Assembly (NCBI GenBank): GCA_002389665.1
Contig: DGNO01000001.1
Coordinates: 645,564-709,563 of the forward strand
Length of the DNA stretch: 64,000 bases
Direction of reading: 5' to 3'
Origin: Rhodobiaceae bacterium UBA4490
GTDB lineage: Bacteria; Pseudomonadota; Alphaproteobacteria; Parvibaculales; Parvibaculaceae
Shown here: positions 1-9,728 of the stretch, in pieces
Layout: each line of letters begins with the position of its first letter
Numbering within the stretch: position 1 is the stretch's first letter
Program-made: the position numbers and the translations under genes
Notes under the pieces: generated by a model
What the model saw: the letters and a program-made list of their open reading frames with translations, nothing else
The model's database searches: none
What the model was told of the DNA's origin: nothing

Positions 1-153
1 CCCGACGACCGGATTTATGAAGTGACCGGCAAGGCGGATACCCAGCCGCTTTTTCCGGAAGACCCGAGCTTGCCCGCCAACCGGCGCATTTCCATTCTCC
101 TGAAACGCGAGGCGCCCGTCGTGCCGCCGAATTTCGGCGACAGCCGCGGATAA
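1..153 (+). CDS. motB: Flagellar motor protein MotB, C-terminal end (partial)
   Basis: Only the last 50 codons lie in the window, ending in TAA at 151-153. The reading frame gives an OmpA-type peptidoglycan-binding tail with ADTQPLFP, then PANRRISILL. This matches the C-terminus of MotB, the stator subunit that anchors the MotA/MotB proton channel to peptidoglycan. OmpA-family porins and Pal carry a related domain, but the TQPLF..D...PANRR spacing is MotB-like. The last dozen residues (EAPVVPPNFGDSRG) are a short unstructured tail. The start and the transmembrane helix are outside the window, so flagellar context cannot be checked. Confidence 0.72.
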   Translation, partial: PDDRIYEVTGKADTQPLFPEDPSLPANRRISILLKREAPVVPPNFGDSRG

Positions 154-232
154 TCAACGCATCTCCCTGCCCTTGCGCTTGCGCCCGCTTCTTCCTACTT
201 ATTTTGAAGCGGTAAAAAGCAAGGAGACCTGA

Positions 233-748
233 ATGAGCGCGAGCGGCAACGAAACCTATCCCTCCCCTCATTCCGCCTCCCGCCCCCATGCCGGGGCAGA
301 TCAAGCTGCCGATCCCTTCCGGGCCAGCGAATTCAACGGCATTCTCGTTTCACGCTTTCTGGCTGTTATTGCCGATTTTTTGATTCTGTCGGTGCTGATC
401 GTCTCGGCCTGGCTGCTTCTCGGCGTGCTCGGTTTTCTGACCTTTGGCCTTGCCTGGCTGGCTCTGCAACTCGTGACCCCAGTCGTCTTCTTCGGCTATT
501 TCACCCTGACACTGGGCGGCGAGCATTCGGCAACACCCGGCATGCGTTTTCAGGGCATTCACGCGGAAACCTGGGACCGGCGCGCGCCCGGCCTCGTGCA
601 GGCCTTTATCCAGACCGTGCTCTTTTATTTGACGGTGAGCATTCTCACGCCTTTCATTTTGCTTGTGGCACTTTTCAATCGCCGCCGGCGCTGCCTGCAT
701 GATTATCTTTCCGGCATGGTTTACGTGCGCGACAGCGACACGCTTTAA
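233..748 (+). CDS. RDD family integral membrane protein
   Basis: A 171-residue membrane protein. It has a hydrophilic Ser/Pro-rich N-terminus of about 35 residues, then SRFLAVIADFLIL with the Arg and Asp typical of the RDD family. A long hydrophobic stretch follows (about residues 45-95), then a G.R..GI motif (PGMRFQGIHA) and a further helix, and the protein ends with RRRRCLHDYLSGMVYVR, the second conserved Asp region. RDD proteins are small membrane proteins with no single established role; some have been linked to ion or osmotic homeostasis. The ATG is preceded by AAGGAGACCTGA, a good ribosome site. It stands alone between motB and the SLC13 permease. Confidence 0.85.
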   Translation: MSASGNETYPSPHSASRPHAGADQAADPFRASEFNGILVSRFLAVIADFLILSVLIVSAWLLLGVLGFLTFGLAWLALQLVTPVVFFGYFTLTLGGEHSATPGMRFQGIHAETWDRRAPGLVQAFIQTVLFYLTVSILTPFILLVALFNRRRRCLHDYLSGMVYVRDSDTL

Positions 749-779
749 ACCCTTCTCATTCCTTTTCTTTGTCTTGAAC

Positions 780-800
780 GGGCGCCTCGCACAAGCGCCC
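780..800 (+). terminator. Weak hairpin after the RDD gene
   Basis: GGGCGC at 780-785 can pair with GCGCCC at 795-800 across a nine-base loop, 32 bases after the RDD stop codon. Only a short ATTT follows, so rho-independent termination is uncertain. Confidence 0.3.
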
Positions 801-862
801 CATTTCCACTAGACTTGGGTAAGTTCAGCGGGCAAATTGCGCGCCGCTGAAAAAAGAGGCCC

Positions 863-2734
863 ATGGAAACATTACTCCCAGATAATTGGCAGATGTGGGT
901 GACGTTCGCTGCCATCGGCACCGCGATCGTTTTCTACTCGATGAGCCGCTTTTCGCTGGAGCTGACGTCTCTCTTCGTCGTCGGCTTCTTGATGATTTTC
1001 TTTCATCTGTTTCCGTTCGAAGGTGCCCAAGACGCGAACCTTCTGAACAGTTCGGTTCTGCTTTCCGGCTTTGCCGCACCTGCGCTGATTTCCGTTCTTG
1101 CCCTGCTGGTTGTCGGCCAAGGGCTTTTCCATTCCGGCGCGCTCGACAAACCAACCCGCATCATCGCTTCGGCTGCGGGCAGCAGGCCGCAGCTTGTCGT
1201 CATCGCCACCTTGCTGCTCATCGCATTTGTCAGCGCCTTTTTGAACAATACGCCCGTCGCGGTGATGTTCATTCCGGTGCTTGCGACACTGGCCGCAAGA
1301 CTGCGCCACCGGCCGAGCAAACTGATGATGCCGCTTTCCTTCGTCTGCATTCTTGGCGGCATGACGACGCTGATCGGCTCCTCCACCAACCTGCTTGCCG
1401 CCGGGATTGCCGACAGCACGGGGGTCGGCAAGATCGGGTTTTTCGATTTCACGGTGCTGGGCGTCATGCTGGCAAGCGTCGGTATGGTCTATGTGCTCTT
1501 CGTCGTGCCGCGCATTCTGCCCGACCGGGAGGGGCTTGCGGACGAGATCACCGGCGGCACGGGCAAACAGTTCATCGCGCAAATCCAGATCACCTACGAT
1601 CATCCGCTTGTCGGCATGGAATCGGTGGCCGGGCTCTTTCCCCCGCTCAAAGACATGACCGTGCGCATGATCCAGCGGCGCGAGCACGCCTTCCTGCCGC
1701 CTTTCGAAGATGTGCGCCTGCAGCCGGGCGATACCGTCATCATTGCCGCTACCCGCCAGGCGCTGACGGAAGTCCTGAAAACACGCAGCGGCATTTTCGA
1801 AAACATGCTGGAAGAAAACCACCAGAACCAGAACTGGGACGGCGAGCGCGGCGATGAAACGCCGGAGCGCCCGACCGGCGATCTGACTATGGTGGAAGTG
1901 GTGGTGGCGCCCGGCTCACGCATGATCGGGCGCAATATCGAGCAGATCGGTTTTCGCTATGAAACCGCCTGCATCGTGCTCGGCATTCAGCGGCGCAGCC
2001 GCATGATCCGCGCACGCATGAGCGATATCCGCCTGGAAGACGGCGATGTGCTGCTCGTACTCGGCAAACCAAGCGATGTGGGCGGCCTCCGGCTCAACCG
2101 CGACGTCATTCCGCTGGAATGGTCGGCAACCGAATTGCCCGACCCGAGCCGCGCGCGCCGCGCGCGCTATATCTTTGCCGGCACCGTGCTTGCCGCCGTC
2201 TCCGGCATCGTACCCATCGAGGTTGCCGCTGTGCTCGGCGCTGCCGGGATGATCGCCTTCGACGTGCTCAATATCCGCCAGGCCGCCCGCGCCATCGACC
2301 GGCGGATTTTCCTCTTGGTGGGCGCCGCCCTTGCCATGGGCACCGCGCTTGACGTGACGGGCGGCGCGGCCTTCCTGGCTCAAGGGCTTGTGAACCTGTT
2401 CGCAGATGCCGGCCCCGCCGTCGCGCTTTCCGCCTTCTTCCTCTTTATCGCCGTCGCCACGAATATACTGACCAATAACGCAACGGCGGTGCTCTTCGTG
2501 CCCATTGCCGCCAATGCCGCCAGCCAGTTCGGCGTCGATCCCATGATCTTCATCTATATGGTGATTTTCGCCGCCAACTGCTCCTTCGCCACGCCCATGG
2601 GCTATCAGACGAACCTTCTGGTCATGGGCCCCGGCCATTACCAGTTTTCGGACTATATGCGCGCCGGGGTGCCGCTTATTCTTTTGCTCTGGATAACCTT
2701 CTCTTTGCTCGCTCCCTGGTATTATGGTCTTTAA
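863..2734 (+). CDS. SLC13 (DASS) family anion permease with two RCK_C domains
   Basis: A 623-residue inner-membrane carrier of the divalent-anion:sodium symporter type. The N-terminal membrane half holds NNTPVAVMF and, near residue 173, GSSTNL, the SNT-like substrate and sodium site. Two soluble RCK_C/TrkA_C domains follow: about residues 230-312 (ending LQPGDTVIIAA) and 345-425 (ending LEDGDVLLVLG). The C-terminal membrane half carries NILTNNATAVLF, the second SNT-like repeat. This membrane-RCK-RCK-membrane layout is common for bacterial SLC13 permeases annotated as sulfate, citrate or unknown anion transporters; the substrate cannot be read from the sequence. The start is chosen for AAAAGAGGCCC upstream of the ATG. 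Confidence 0.88.
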   Translation: METLLPDNWQMWVTFAAIGTAIVFYSMSRFSLELTSLFVVGFLMIFFHLFPFEGAQDANLLNSSVLLSGFAAPALISVLALLVVGQGLFHSGALDKPTRIIASAAGSRPQLVVIATLLLIAFVSAFLNNTPVAVMFIPVLATLAARLRHRPSKLMMPLSFVCILGGMTTLIGSSTNLLAAGIADSTGVGKIGFFDFTVLGVMLASVGMVYVLFVVPRILPDREGLADEITGGTGKQFIAQIQITYDHPLVGMESVAGLFPPLKDMTVRMIQRREHAFLPPFEDVRLQPGDTVIIAATRQALTEVLKTRSGIFENMLEENHQNQNWDGERGDETPERPTGDLTMVEVVVAPGSRMIGRNIEQIGFRYETACIVLGIQRRSRMIRARMSDIRLEDGDVLLVLGKPSDVGGLRLNRDVIPLEWSATELPDPSRARRARYIFAGTVLAAVSGIVPIEVAAVLGAAGMIAFDVLNIRQAARAIDRRIFLLVGAALAMGTALDVTGGAAFLAQGLVNLFADAGPAVALSAFFLFIAVATNILTNNATAVLFVPIAANAASQFGVDPMIFIYMVIFAANCSFATPMGYQTNLLVMGPGHYQFSDYMRAGVPLILLLWITFSLLAPWYYGL

Positions 2735-2780
2735 TAGGGATGCGTAGCGCCGAGAGGCAGTAAAGCGAGGAAAACAGCGT

Positions 2781-3512
2781 ATGACGCGGCACGACCAGAC
2801 GCAGTTTCCGCAGTTCTACATCACCGCGCCCTCGCCCTGCCCCTATCTGAAAGGCCGGTACGAGAAAAAGGTCTTTACCCATCTCGTCGGCGAGCGGGCG
2901 GTCAGCCTCAACAACATGCTCTCCCAGGCCGGGTTCCGCCGCAGCCAGGGCATCGCCTACCGGCCGGCCTGCGACGGCTGCGATGCTTGCATTTCCGTGC
3001 GCATCCGCGTCGATGAATTCACGCCCTCGCGCAACATGCGCCGAACGCTGAACGCCAACCGGGATCTCGTGCGCGTGAAGAAACCGGCGCTGGCAACCGA
3101 AGAACAGTTCTCGCTGCTGCGCGCCTATCTCGACATGCGCCACCAGCAAGGCGGCATGGCAGATATGACGGCGCTCGACTTCGTTTCCATGGTCGAGGAC
3201 ACCGCCGTCGATACCTCGCTCATCGAGTACCGGCCCCGCGCGGCGGACAGCGAGAACCGGCTGATCGCCGCCGCCCTGACCGACCGGCTCGAAGACGGGC
3301 TTTCCATGGTCTACAGCTTCTTCGAGCCCGATTTGAACGCCCGGAGCCTCGGTACCTATCTCATTCTCGACCATATCGAGCTCGCCCGGGAGCTCGGCCT
3401 GCCATACGTCTATCTGGGCTACTGGATCGAGGGATCGGCGAAAATGGCCTATAAGGCCCGTTTCAAACCGCTGGAAGCGCTGACCCGCGAGGGTTGGCAG
3501 CTTATGGAATAA
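2781..3512 (+). CDS. bpt: Aspartate/glutamate leucyltransferase (bacterial N-end rule)
   Basis: A 243-residue protein of the ATE/Bpt superfamily, which moves leucine from Leu-tRNA onto N-terminal Asp or Glu and so marks proteins for ClpS/ClpAP degradation. The ATE_N domain covers roughly residues 15-90 and includes [16 protein letters not shown] and the Cys-rich [16 protein letters not shown]. The ATE_C acetyltransferase-like fold follows, with [27 protein letters not shown]. The length is usual for Bpt. The protein is often annotated as arginyltransferase in alphaproteobacteria, but the bacterial length and motifs favour leucyl transfer. It lies downstream of the SLC13 permease without a clear functional link. 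Confidence 0.9.
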   Translation: MTRHDQTQFPQFYITAPSPCPYLKGRYEKKVFTHLVGERAVSLNNMLSQAGFRRSQGIAYRPACDGCDACISVRIRVDEFTPSRNMRRTLNANRDLVRVKKPALATEEQFSLLRAYLDMRHQQGGMADMTALDFVSMVEDTAVDTSLIEYRPRAADSENRLIAAALTDRLEDGLSMVYSFFEPDLNARSLGTYLILDHIELARELGLPYVYLGYWIEGSAKMAYKARFKPLEALTREGWQLME

Positions 3513-3548
3513 ACTTTTCCCTCTAGTCTCCCATCCCTTGCAGCGCCA

Positions 3549-3576
3549 TTGCACCTTGCGCCGCCCTGCCTATACT
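3549..3576 (+). promoter_or_regulatory. Sigma-70 type promoter for the TRAP operon
   Basis: TTGCAC (3549-3554), a 16-base spacer and TATACT (3571-3576) lie just after the bpt stop codon and about 70 bases before the dctP start. This is a good match to a housekeeping promoter and would give an untranslated leader of around 60 bases. Confidence 0.6.
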
Positions 3577-3646
3577 GGCCCGCAAACCGGCCGCGCGGGG
3601 GATCATGGCGCGCCGACACATCAAGTCTTCGGGGAGAGCTTGCTCT

Positions 3647-4735
3647 ATGAAACGCCGTACCTTCCTTGCTGGCGCCGGCCTGGCGGCCGCTTCTGCCGCG
3701 ACACTTTCCGCGCCTGCCATCGCTTCCAATGTGAAACGCCTGAAAATGGTCACGACCTGGCCGAAGAACTTTCCCGGCATGGGCGTCTCCGCCGAGCGCC
3801 TGGCGGCCCGCATCAAGGCGATGACGGACGGCGAAATCGACATCAAGGTCTATGCGGCGACCGAGCTCGTGCCGCCGCTTCAATCCTTCGACACGGTGTC
3901 GAGCGGCGGCGCGGAAATCTATCACGGCGCCGAATATTACTGGCAGGGCAAGTCGCCCGCCTTCAACTTCTTCACCACCGTGCCCTTCGGCATGACGGCG
4001 AATGAAATCAACGCCTGGATCTATCATGGCGGCGGGCAGGAACTGTGGGACGAGCTTTCCGCCCAGTTCAACATCAAGCCCTTCATGGCCTCCAACACGG
4101 GCGTGCAGATGGGCGGCTGGTTCCGCAAGGAAATCAAAACGCTGGAAGACTTCAAAGGCCTGCGCATCCGCATGCCCGGCCTGGGCGGCGAGGTGATGCG
4201 CCGGCTGGGCGCTGCCGCCGTGACCATGGCCGGCAACGAGATTTATCAGGCCCTTCAGAACGGCACGATCGAAGCAACCGAATGGGTGGGCCCGTGGAAC
4301 GACATGGCCTTCGGGTTCCATCAGGTGGCCGATTATTATTACTGGCCGGGCTTTCATGAGCCGGGCCCGGTTCTCGCCGTCGGCTTCAATCTCGGCGTTT
4401 TCAACGAGTTCACGCCCTCGCAAAAAGCAGCCGTTGAAGCGGCCTGCGCGGCGGAGAACGATTACACGCTCGCCGAGTTCAACTATTACAACGCCAAAGC
4501 GCTGCAGACTCTCGTCAACGAGCACAAAGTCAAGCTCAGCCGCTTCTCACCCGAAATCCTGGCCGAGTTCCGCCGCCTCTCCGCAGAGGTTGTGGAGGAA
4601 GCCGGCAATACCGATGCGCTGACCAAGCGCATTTATGAGAGCTACAAGGCCTCGCTCGCCCTCTCGCGCGAATGGACGAAGATCGCCGATCAGGGCTTTG
4701 TGGAAGCCCGCCAGGGTGTCGCTCTCGACGGATAG
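3647..4735 (+). CDS. dctP: TRAP transporter substrate-binding protein, TakP-like
   Basis: A 362-residue periplasmic solute-binding protein of the DctP family. The ATG at 3647 is preferred over an in-frame ATG at 3605 because GGGGAGAG sits eight bases upstream and the product then begins with a twin-arginine signal peptide (KRRTFLAGAG ... SAPAIA). The mature part opens with KMVTTWPKNFPGMG and contains IEATEWVGPWND. This is the pattern of TakP-type proteins, which bind 2-oxo acids together with a cation. By that resemblance the substrate may be pyruvate or another 2-oxo acid, which is an inference. It is followed 10 bases later by the small permease gene, forming a complete TRAP operon. Confidence 0.88.
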   Translation: MKRRTFLAGAGLAAASAATLSAPAIASNVKRLKMVTTWPKNFPGMGVSAERLAARIKAMTDGEIDIKVYAATELVPPLQSFDTVSSGGAEIYHGAEYYWQGKSPAFNFFTTVPFGMTANEINAWIYHGGGQELWDELSAQFNIKPFMASNTGVQMGGWFRKEIKTLEDFKGLRIRMPGLGGEVMRRLGAAAVTMAGNEIYQALQNGTIEATEWVGPWNDMAFGFHQVADYYYWPGFHEPGPVLAVGFNLGVFNEFTPSQKAAVEAACAAENDYTLAEFNYYNAKALQTLVNEHKVKLSRFSPEILAEFRRLSAEVVEEAGNTDALTKRIYESYKASLALSREWTKIADQGFVEARQGVALDG

Positions 4736-4745
4736 GAAAACTCGC

Positions 4746-5276
4746 GTGCTGCGTTTAGCCACTCTCATCGACGGCTTCAACGACCGGCTGGGCCGGTTCG
4801 TTTCCTGGGCGGCGCTTGCCATGGTGCTGGTGCAGTTCATCGTCGTCATCATGCGCTATGTCTTCGGCCTCGGCTCGGTGTGGATGCAGGAATCGATTGT
4901 CTATCTGCACGGCCTGCTGTTCATGCTGGCCGCCGGCTATACGCTGCTGATGGACGAGCATGTGCGGGTGGATATTTTCTACCGCGAGGCCAGCCCGCGC
5001 TATAAGGCGACGGTCAATCTCCTCGGCACGCTCTTTTTCCTCTGGCCCGTCTGCTGGCTGATCTGGGATGCGGCCTGGCCTTATGTGGCGCTCTCCTGGT
5101 CCTATCTGGAAGGCTCACAGGAAACGAGCGGCATTCAGGCCGTCTTCCTGCTGAAATCCGTCATTCTGGCCTTCACGGTGCTCGTGGCGCTGCAAGGTGT
5201 TTCCATTCTCGTACATGCCTTTCGCACCCTGCGCGGCCTTGAAACCCCGCGCAGCGAGCCGGCGCCGAAACTATAA
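4746..5276 (+). CDS. dctQ: TRAP transporter small permease
   Basis: A 176-residue DctQ-family membrane protein with four predicted helices, including FVSWAALAMVLVQFIVVIMRYVFG and YLHGLLFMLAAGYTLLMDEHVRVDIFY, the latter being the DctQ signature region. The start is the GTG at 4746: AGGAAAA precedes it by about five bases and the protein then begins VLRLATLIDGFNDRLG, as in relatives. An upstream in-frame ATG would overlap dctP by about 100 bases and encode unrelated basic sequence. DctQ bridges the binding protein and the large permease. It lies between dctP and dctM, each gap under 15 bases. Confidence 0.9.
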   Translation: MLRLATLIDGFNDRLGRFVSWAALAMVLVQFIVVIMRYVFGLGSVWMQESIVYLHGLLFMLAAGYTLLMDEHVRVDIFYREASPRYKATVNLLGTLFFLWPVCWLIWDAAWPYVALSWSYLEGSQETSGIQAVFLLKSVILAFTVLVALQGVSILVHAFRTLRGLETPRSEPAPKL

Positions 5277-5290
5277 GGTCAGCCTCCTTC

Positions 5291-6883
5291 ATGAATCTCG
5301 CCGACACGCTCGATCTGATTATGTTTGCCGTTGCCTGCGGGGTGCTGCTGACGGGGTATCCCGTCGCCTTCACGCTGGGCGGCGTGGCACTGGTCTTTGC
5401 CGGTATCGGCATCTGGTTCGGCATTTTCGATTCAGGCTATCTGCTGGCCCTGCCCCAGCGCATTTTCGGCACGATGACGAATGAGACGCTGATCGCCGTG
5501 CCGCTCTTCGTCTTCATGGGCACGATGCTCGAGCGCTCGAAAGTCGCCGAAGAGCTTCTGGAGAACATGGGCCGCCTCTTCGGTTCCTTGCGCGGCGGGC
5601 TCGGCATTTCCGTTTCCATCGTAGGGGCGCTGCTCGCCGCTTCCACCGGCATTGTCGGCGCGACGGTCGTCACCATGGGCCTCCTCTCGCTGCCCACCAT
5701 GCTGCGCCGGGGCTACAATCCTTCACTTGCTGCAGGTTCCATCGCCGCGGCCGGGACACTCGGCCAAATCATTCCGCCTTCCATCGTGCTCGTGTTGCTC
5801 GGCGATGTGCTTTCCAACGCCTATCAGAAAGCCCAGCTCGAACAGGGCATCTTCACGCCGGAGACCATGTCCGTCGGCGATCTTTTTGCCGGCGCCCTCA
5901 TTCCGGGCCTCATGCTCGTCGGCCTTTACATCGCCTATCAGGCTTTCCGCGCGCTCATAGACCCCGCCTCCTCACCCGCCGTGCCCCATGAAGGCGAGGA
6001 AGAAGACACCGCCGCGCTGATCTTCAAGACGTTGCGCGCACTCTTTGCGCCCGTCGCCCTGATCATTGCAGTGCTGGGATCGATCCTTGCCGGGATCGCA
6101 ACGCCCACCGAGGCCGCCGCCGTCGGCGCCATCGGCGCGGTACTGCTTGCCGGTTACCGCCAGCAGGGGGCGACGCGGCCCGTTATCATTGCCGCGCTCT
6201 CACTGATCGGTGTGTTGCTGCTCACCGCTTTTGTCGACCTGCGCGTCGCGCGCAATGAAATCAGCGCCGGGGAATATGCAGCCATCGCCCTCGCCTTTCT
6301 TCTCTGTGCGGCCATGGCCTGGGGCATTACCATCAGCCTCGTCCGGCTTTACCGCAACGATGTGCTCCCCAGCGTCATGCAATCGACGGCGCGCATCAGC
6401 TCCATGGTCTTCGTCATTCTGATCGGCGCAGCGCTCTTCTCGCTCGTCTTCCGGGGGCTCGGCGGGGACGAGACCGTGCAATCCTTCCTCAGCTTCGATG
6501 AGACAAGCCTGATGGGCCGGCTCTTCGGCGACATGGCGCCCATCATCGCCGTGATGGCCGTGATGTTCATTCTCGGCTTCTTTCTCGACTTCATCGAGAT
6601 CACCTTTGTCGTCGTACCTATCGTCGCACCCATTTTGCTCGCCATGGGGTTCGATCCCGTCTGGCTCGGCGTCATGATGGCGATCAATCTGCAGACCTCG
6701 TTCCTCACACCGCCTTTCGGCTTTGCGCTCTTTTACCTGCGCGGGGTGGCGCCGGAGAGCATGCGCACGGCACAAATCTACCGCGGCGTCGTTCCTTTCG
6801 TGCTGATACAGATCGGCGCGCTGATCATCATTTCGCTTTATCCGCAGCTGGCAACCTGGCTGCCCACGGTTATTTTCGGTTAG
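5291..6883 (+). CDS. dctM: TRAP transporter large permease
   Basis: A 530-residue DctM-family protein, the ion-coupled translocation subunit of the TRAP system. It contains ALPQRIFGTMTNETLIAVPLFVFMG, GATVVTMGLLSLPTMLRRGY and GTLGQIIPPSIVLVLLGD in the first half. GFFLDFIEITFVVVPIVAPIL and MAINLQTSFLTPPFGFALFYLRG follow near the end. It is longer than the minimal DctM of about 430 residues: there is a loop with DTAALIFKTLRALF plus about two extra hydrophobic segments (around residues 290-350), a variant seen in the TakM branch. It sits 15 bases after dctQ and 11 bases before a small gene likely in the same operon. Confidence 0.92.
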   Translation: MNLADTLDLIMFAVACGVLLTGYPVAFTLGGVALVFAGIGIWFGIFDSGYLLALPQRIFGTMTNETLIAVPLFVFMGTMLERSKVAEELLENMGRLFGSLRGGLGISVSIVGALLAASTGIVGATVVTMGLLSLPTMLRRGYNPSLAAGSIAAAGTLGQIIPPSIVLVLLGDVLSNAYQKAQLEQGIFTPETMSVGDLFAGALIPGLMLVGLYIAYQAFRALIDPASSPAVPHEGEEEDTAALIFKTLRALFAPVALIIAVLGSILAGIATPTEAAAVGAIGAVLLAGYRQQGATRPVIIAALSLIGVLLLTAFVDLRVARNEISAGEYAAIALAFLLCAAMAWGITISLVRLYRNDVLPSVMQSTARISSMVFVILIGAALFSLVFRGLGGDETVQSFLSFDETSLMGRLFGDMAPIIAVMAVMFILGFFLDFIEITFVVVPIVAPILLAMGFDPVWLGVMMAINLQTSFLTPPFGFALFYLRGVAPESMRTAQIYRGVVPFVLIQIGALIIISLYPQLATWLPTVIFG

Positions 6884-6893
6884 GAGACGCATC

Positions 6894-7379
6894 ATGGCAT
6901 TGCCCGATTGGCTGAAACCGGGCCGCGGCCTGCCCGCTGCCGTGCGCACCTCGCTAATCACCATCGCCGCCGTCCTGGCGCTGGGCTATTTCCTGCAGTT
7001 TGCCGGGCTTTATGAGAGCGGGGAAAAACTCACCGCGACGGTGGAAGCCGGCAGCCTGAAAGACGGCATCGTGCCGCTGACCGTCACGCTGCGACTCAAC
7101 AATCATGACGATGAAGGGGTGCTCTACGAAGCGGAGAACCCGTGCAATGTTTTCCGCTGGATATTGCTCGACCCGGAGCGCGCCTTCGTGCAATCGGAAG
7201 CCGAAGAAAACTGCCCGGACGTGCATATGGAGCAGTACATCAAGCCCAAGCACTATCTCGAGCAGAGTTATACGCTGGAGATCGATGCGCGCCGCCTGAA
7301 AACCGGCGAAAGCTATGTGCTGCAGATGCGCTTCTGGGGCGAGGAACTGCGCAAGGAAGTGCCGCCGCTGCTCCCCTGA
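6894..7379 (+). CDS. Membrane-anchored hypothetical protein, last gene of the TRAP operon
   Basis: I do not recognise this 161-residue protein. It has a short cytoplasmic N-terminus, one hydrophobic segment at about residues 18-38, and a soluble, probably periplasmic domain rich in alternating beta-strand-like sequence (GIVPLTVTLRLNNHDD, YTLEIDARRLKTGESYVLQMRFWG). Cys84 and Cys107 are the only cysteines, so a periplasmic disulfide is possible. The start has TTAGGAGACGCATC upstream. The gene begins 11 bases after dctM and is very probably co-transcribed, which suggests an accessory role in the TRAP system. That role is inference from position only. Confidence 0.7.
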   Translation: MALPDWLKPGRGLPAAVRTSLITIAAVLALGYFLQFAGLYESGEKLTATVEAGSLKDGIVPLTVTLRLNNHDDEGVLYEAENPCNVFRWILLDPERAFVQSEAEENCPDVHMEQYIKPKHYLEQSYTLEIDARRLKTGESYVLQMRFWGEELRKEVPPLLP

Positions 7380-7394
7380 TCCCGCCTTGAGACG

Positions 7395-9635
7395 TTAGAT
7401 TTTAGGCCCGAACGTTTCCCCATGCGGGAAGCCCTTGGGCGGCAAGCGTCCGGCCTGAGCCCGCGCGCCGAGCCAGTCCTTCAGCCGGTCGAAAAGCCTG
7501 TTGCGTCCGCCGCGGTCCACGACCGTGAGACCTTCTTTCAGCGTAAAGCACTTCACGTCTTTCAATACGCCGTCGCGGTATTTCTGCAAACGTACGCCTT
7601 TGCCGCGCGTCATCTCCGGCACTTCGGAGAGCGGGAAAAGCAGCAGCTTGCGGTTCTCGCCGATCACCGCCACCGTGTCGCCTTCCACAGGCGCAAGGGC
7701 GCAGGCTTCGACATCACCCGAGACATTGAGCACCACCTTGCCGGGCCGGCGCAGCGCCACGACCTCGGCCTCCGGCACGATGAAGCCGTGGCCGGAACTC
7801 GACGCCACGAGCAACTTACGCTCAGGATCGTGGACGAAGAAGGCCACCACATCGTGCCCGTCGTCCAGATCGATGAAGAAGCGGACCGGCTGGCCATTAC
7901 CCCGCCCGCCCGGCAGCTTGTCCGCCTGGATCGTATAAAAGCGTCCGTCGGTAGCGAAGAGAATGAGCTTGTCCGTCGTCTGCGCATGAAAGACGAAGCG
8001 CTCCTTGTCGCCTTCCTTGTATTTCAGATCGCTTGTGTTTTCTGCATGGCCCTTGAGTGAGCGCACCCAGCCCTTGGCCGAACAGATGACGGTGATGGGC
8101 TCGCGCTCGACCATGGCCTCAAGCGGCACATCTTCCAGTGCCGGAGCATCGCCGAACGCGGTGCGCCGGCGCCCAAGCGGCGTCTTCGGTCCGAATTCCT
8201 TCTTCACCTCGCGCAATTCGCCGTCGATCTGCTTCCACTGCGCCTCGTCGGATTTCAGGAGCGCGCGCAAGCGCTTGGCTTCGGCTTTAAGCGCCTTGTG
8301 CTCCTTCTTCAGCTCCATCTCTTCAAGCCTGCGCAGAGAGCGCAAACGCATGTTGAGAATGGCCTCGGCCTGCGTGTCGGTCAGCTCGAAGGCGCGGATC
8401 AGTTCCTTTTTCGGCTCGTCTTCCTCGCGGATGATGCGGATCACTTCATCGAGATTGAGGAAGGCGATGATATAGCCGTCGAGGATTTCGATGCGCCGCT
8501 CGACCTTATCGAGCTGGAACCGGCTGCGCCGAACCAGCACTTCCTTGCGGTGCGCAAGCCAGGCATTCAGCACGTCGCGCAGGCTCATAACTTTGGGAAC
8601 CTGCCCGCCATCAAGCACATTCATGTTGAGCGAGATACGGCTTTCCAGCTCCGTCGTCTTGAAGAGCGATTCCATCAGATGGAGCGGGTCGACATTGCGC
8701 GATTTCGGCTCGAGAACGACGCGGATGTCTTCGGCGGATTCGTCGCGCACATCTTCCAAGAGCGGCAGTTTCTTCGCCATCAGAAGCTCGGCAATCCGCT
8801 CGATGAGCTTGGCCTTTTGCACCTGATAAGGAATTTCCGTGACGACGATCTGCCAGCCGCCGCGCGGCAGGTCTTCCAGCTCCCAGCGCGCCCGCACCCG
8901 GAACCCGCCGCGCCCCGTCGCATAGGCCTCGGCCACGCTTTCCTTGCTCTCGATCATGATGCCGCCGGTCGGAAAATCCGGGCCGGGCACAAGATCGGCG
9001 AGCTTGGCCGCCGAAGCATTAGGGAATTTGATGAGATGGAGCGCCGCGTCGCACAGCTCGGCCACATTATGCGGGGGAATGTTCGTTGCCATGCCCACCG
9101 CAATGCCCGAGGAGCCGTTGGCCAGCAGGTTCGGGAAATTGGCGGGCAGAACGATGGGTTCTTTTTCTTCCCCGTCATAGGTCGCGCGGAAATCGATCGT
9201 GTCTTCGTCGATCCCTTCCAAAAGCAGCTCGGCAACCCGCGTCAGCCGCGCCTCGGTGTACCGCATGGCGGCGGCATTATCGCCGTCGATATTGCCGAAA
9301 TTGCCCTGCCCGTCGACCAGCGGATAGCGCACGGCAAAATCCTGCGCGAGGCGCACCAGCGCGTCATAAACGGCACTGTCTCCGTGGGGGTGATATTTAC
9401 CGATGACATCGCCCACCACGCGGGCCGACTTCTTGAAGCCCGAATTGGGATCGAGCTTGAGCTGGCGCATGGCGTAAAGAAGACGCCGGTGCACAGGCTT
9501 CAGCCCATCGCGCACATCCGGCAGCGCCCGGTGCATGATGGTGGAGAGCGCATAGGCAAGATAGCGCTCTTCCAGCGCCTCGCGCAGGCGGATCTCTTCA
9601 GCGGGCGATTCGGGCGGTACGGTTACTTTCGTCAT
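7395..9635 (-). CDS. parC: DNA topoisomerase IV subunit A
   Basis: A 746-residue type IIA topoisomerase A subunit. The N-terminus reads [24 protein letters not shown]. The quinolone-resistance region has [16 protein letters not shown], with Ser87 and Asp91 at the positions of E. coli ParC Ser80 and Glu84. The catalytic tyrosine is Tyr126 in MRYTEARL. A coiled-coil region lies around residues 380-480 and a beta-pinwheel C-terminal domain follows. The length and the shortened pinwheel favour ParC over GyrA; the GyrA box (QRRGGKG-like) is absent. It ends the conserved minus-strand block downstream of recO, the usual alphaproteobacterial order. ParC acts with ParE to decatenate daughter chromosomes. 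Confidence 0.93.
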   Translation of the reverse strand: MTKVTVPPESPAEEIRLREALEERYLAYALSTIMHRALPDVRDGLKPVHRRLLYAMRQLKLDPNSGFKKSARVVGDVIGKYHPHGDSAVYDALVRLAQDFAVRYPLVDGQGNFGNIDGDNAAAMRYTEARLTRVAELLLEGIDEDTIDFRATYDGEEKEPIVLPANFPNLLANGSSGIAVGMATNIPPHNVAELCDAALHLIKFPNASAAKLADLVPGPDFPTGGIMIESKESVAEAYATGRGGFRVRARWELEDLPRGGWQIVVTEIPYQVQKAKLIERIAELLMAKKLPLLEDVRDESAEDIRVVLEPKSRNVDPLHLMESLFKTTELESRISLNMNVLDGGQVPKVMSLRDVLNAWLAHRKEVLVRRSRFQLDKVERRIEILDGYIIAFLNLDEVIRIIREEDEPKKELIRAFELTDTQAEAILNMRLRSLRRLEEMELKKEHKALKAEAKRLRALLKSDEAQWKQIDGELREVKKEFGPKTPLGRRRTAFGDAPALEDVPLEAMVEREPITVICSAKGWVRSLKGHAENTSDLKYKEGDKERFVFHAQTTDKLILFATDGRFYTIQADKLPGGRGNGQPVRFFIDLDDGHDVVAFFVHDPERKLLVASSSGHGFIVPEAEVVALRRPGKVVLNVSGDVEACALAPVEGDTVAVIGENRKLLLFPLSEVPEMTRGKGVRLQKYRDGVLKDVKCFTLKEGLTVVDRGGRNRLFDRLKDWLGARAQAGRLPPKGFPHGETFGPKI

Positions 9636-9728
9636 GGCGCGACTATATCATGAGGAATGGCCGGCGCAGGACGCGCAGGCGCGGCATACTTGATAGACGA
9701 TTCTCGCCTGAAATACAGGGGGCCGATG

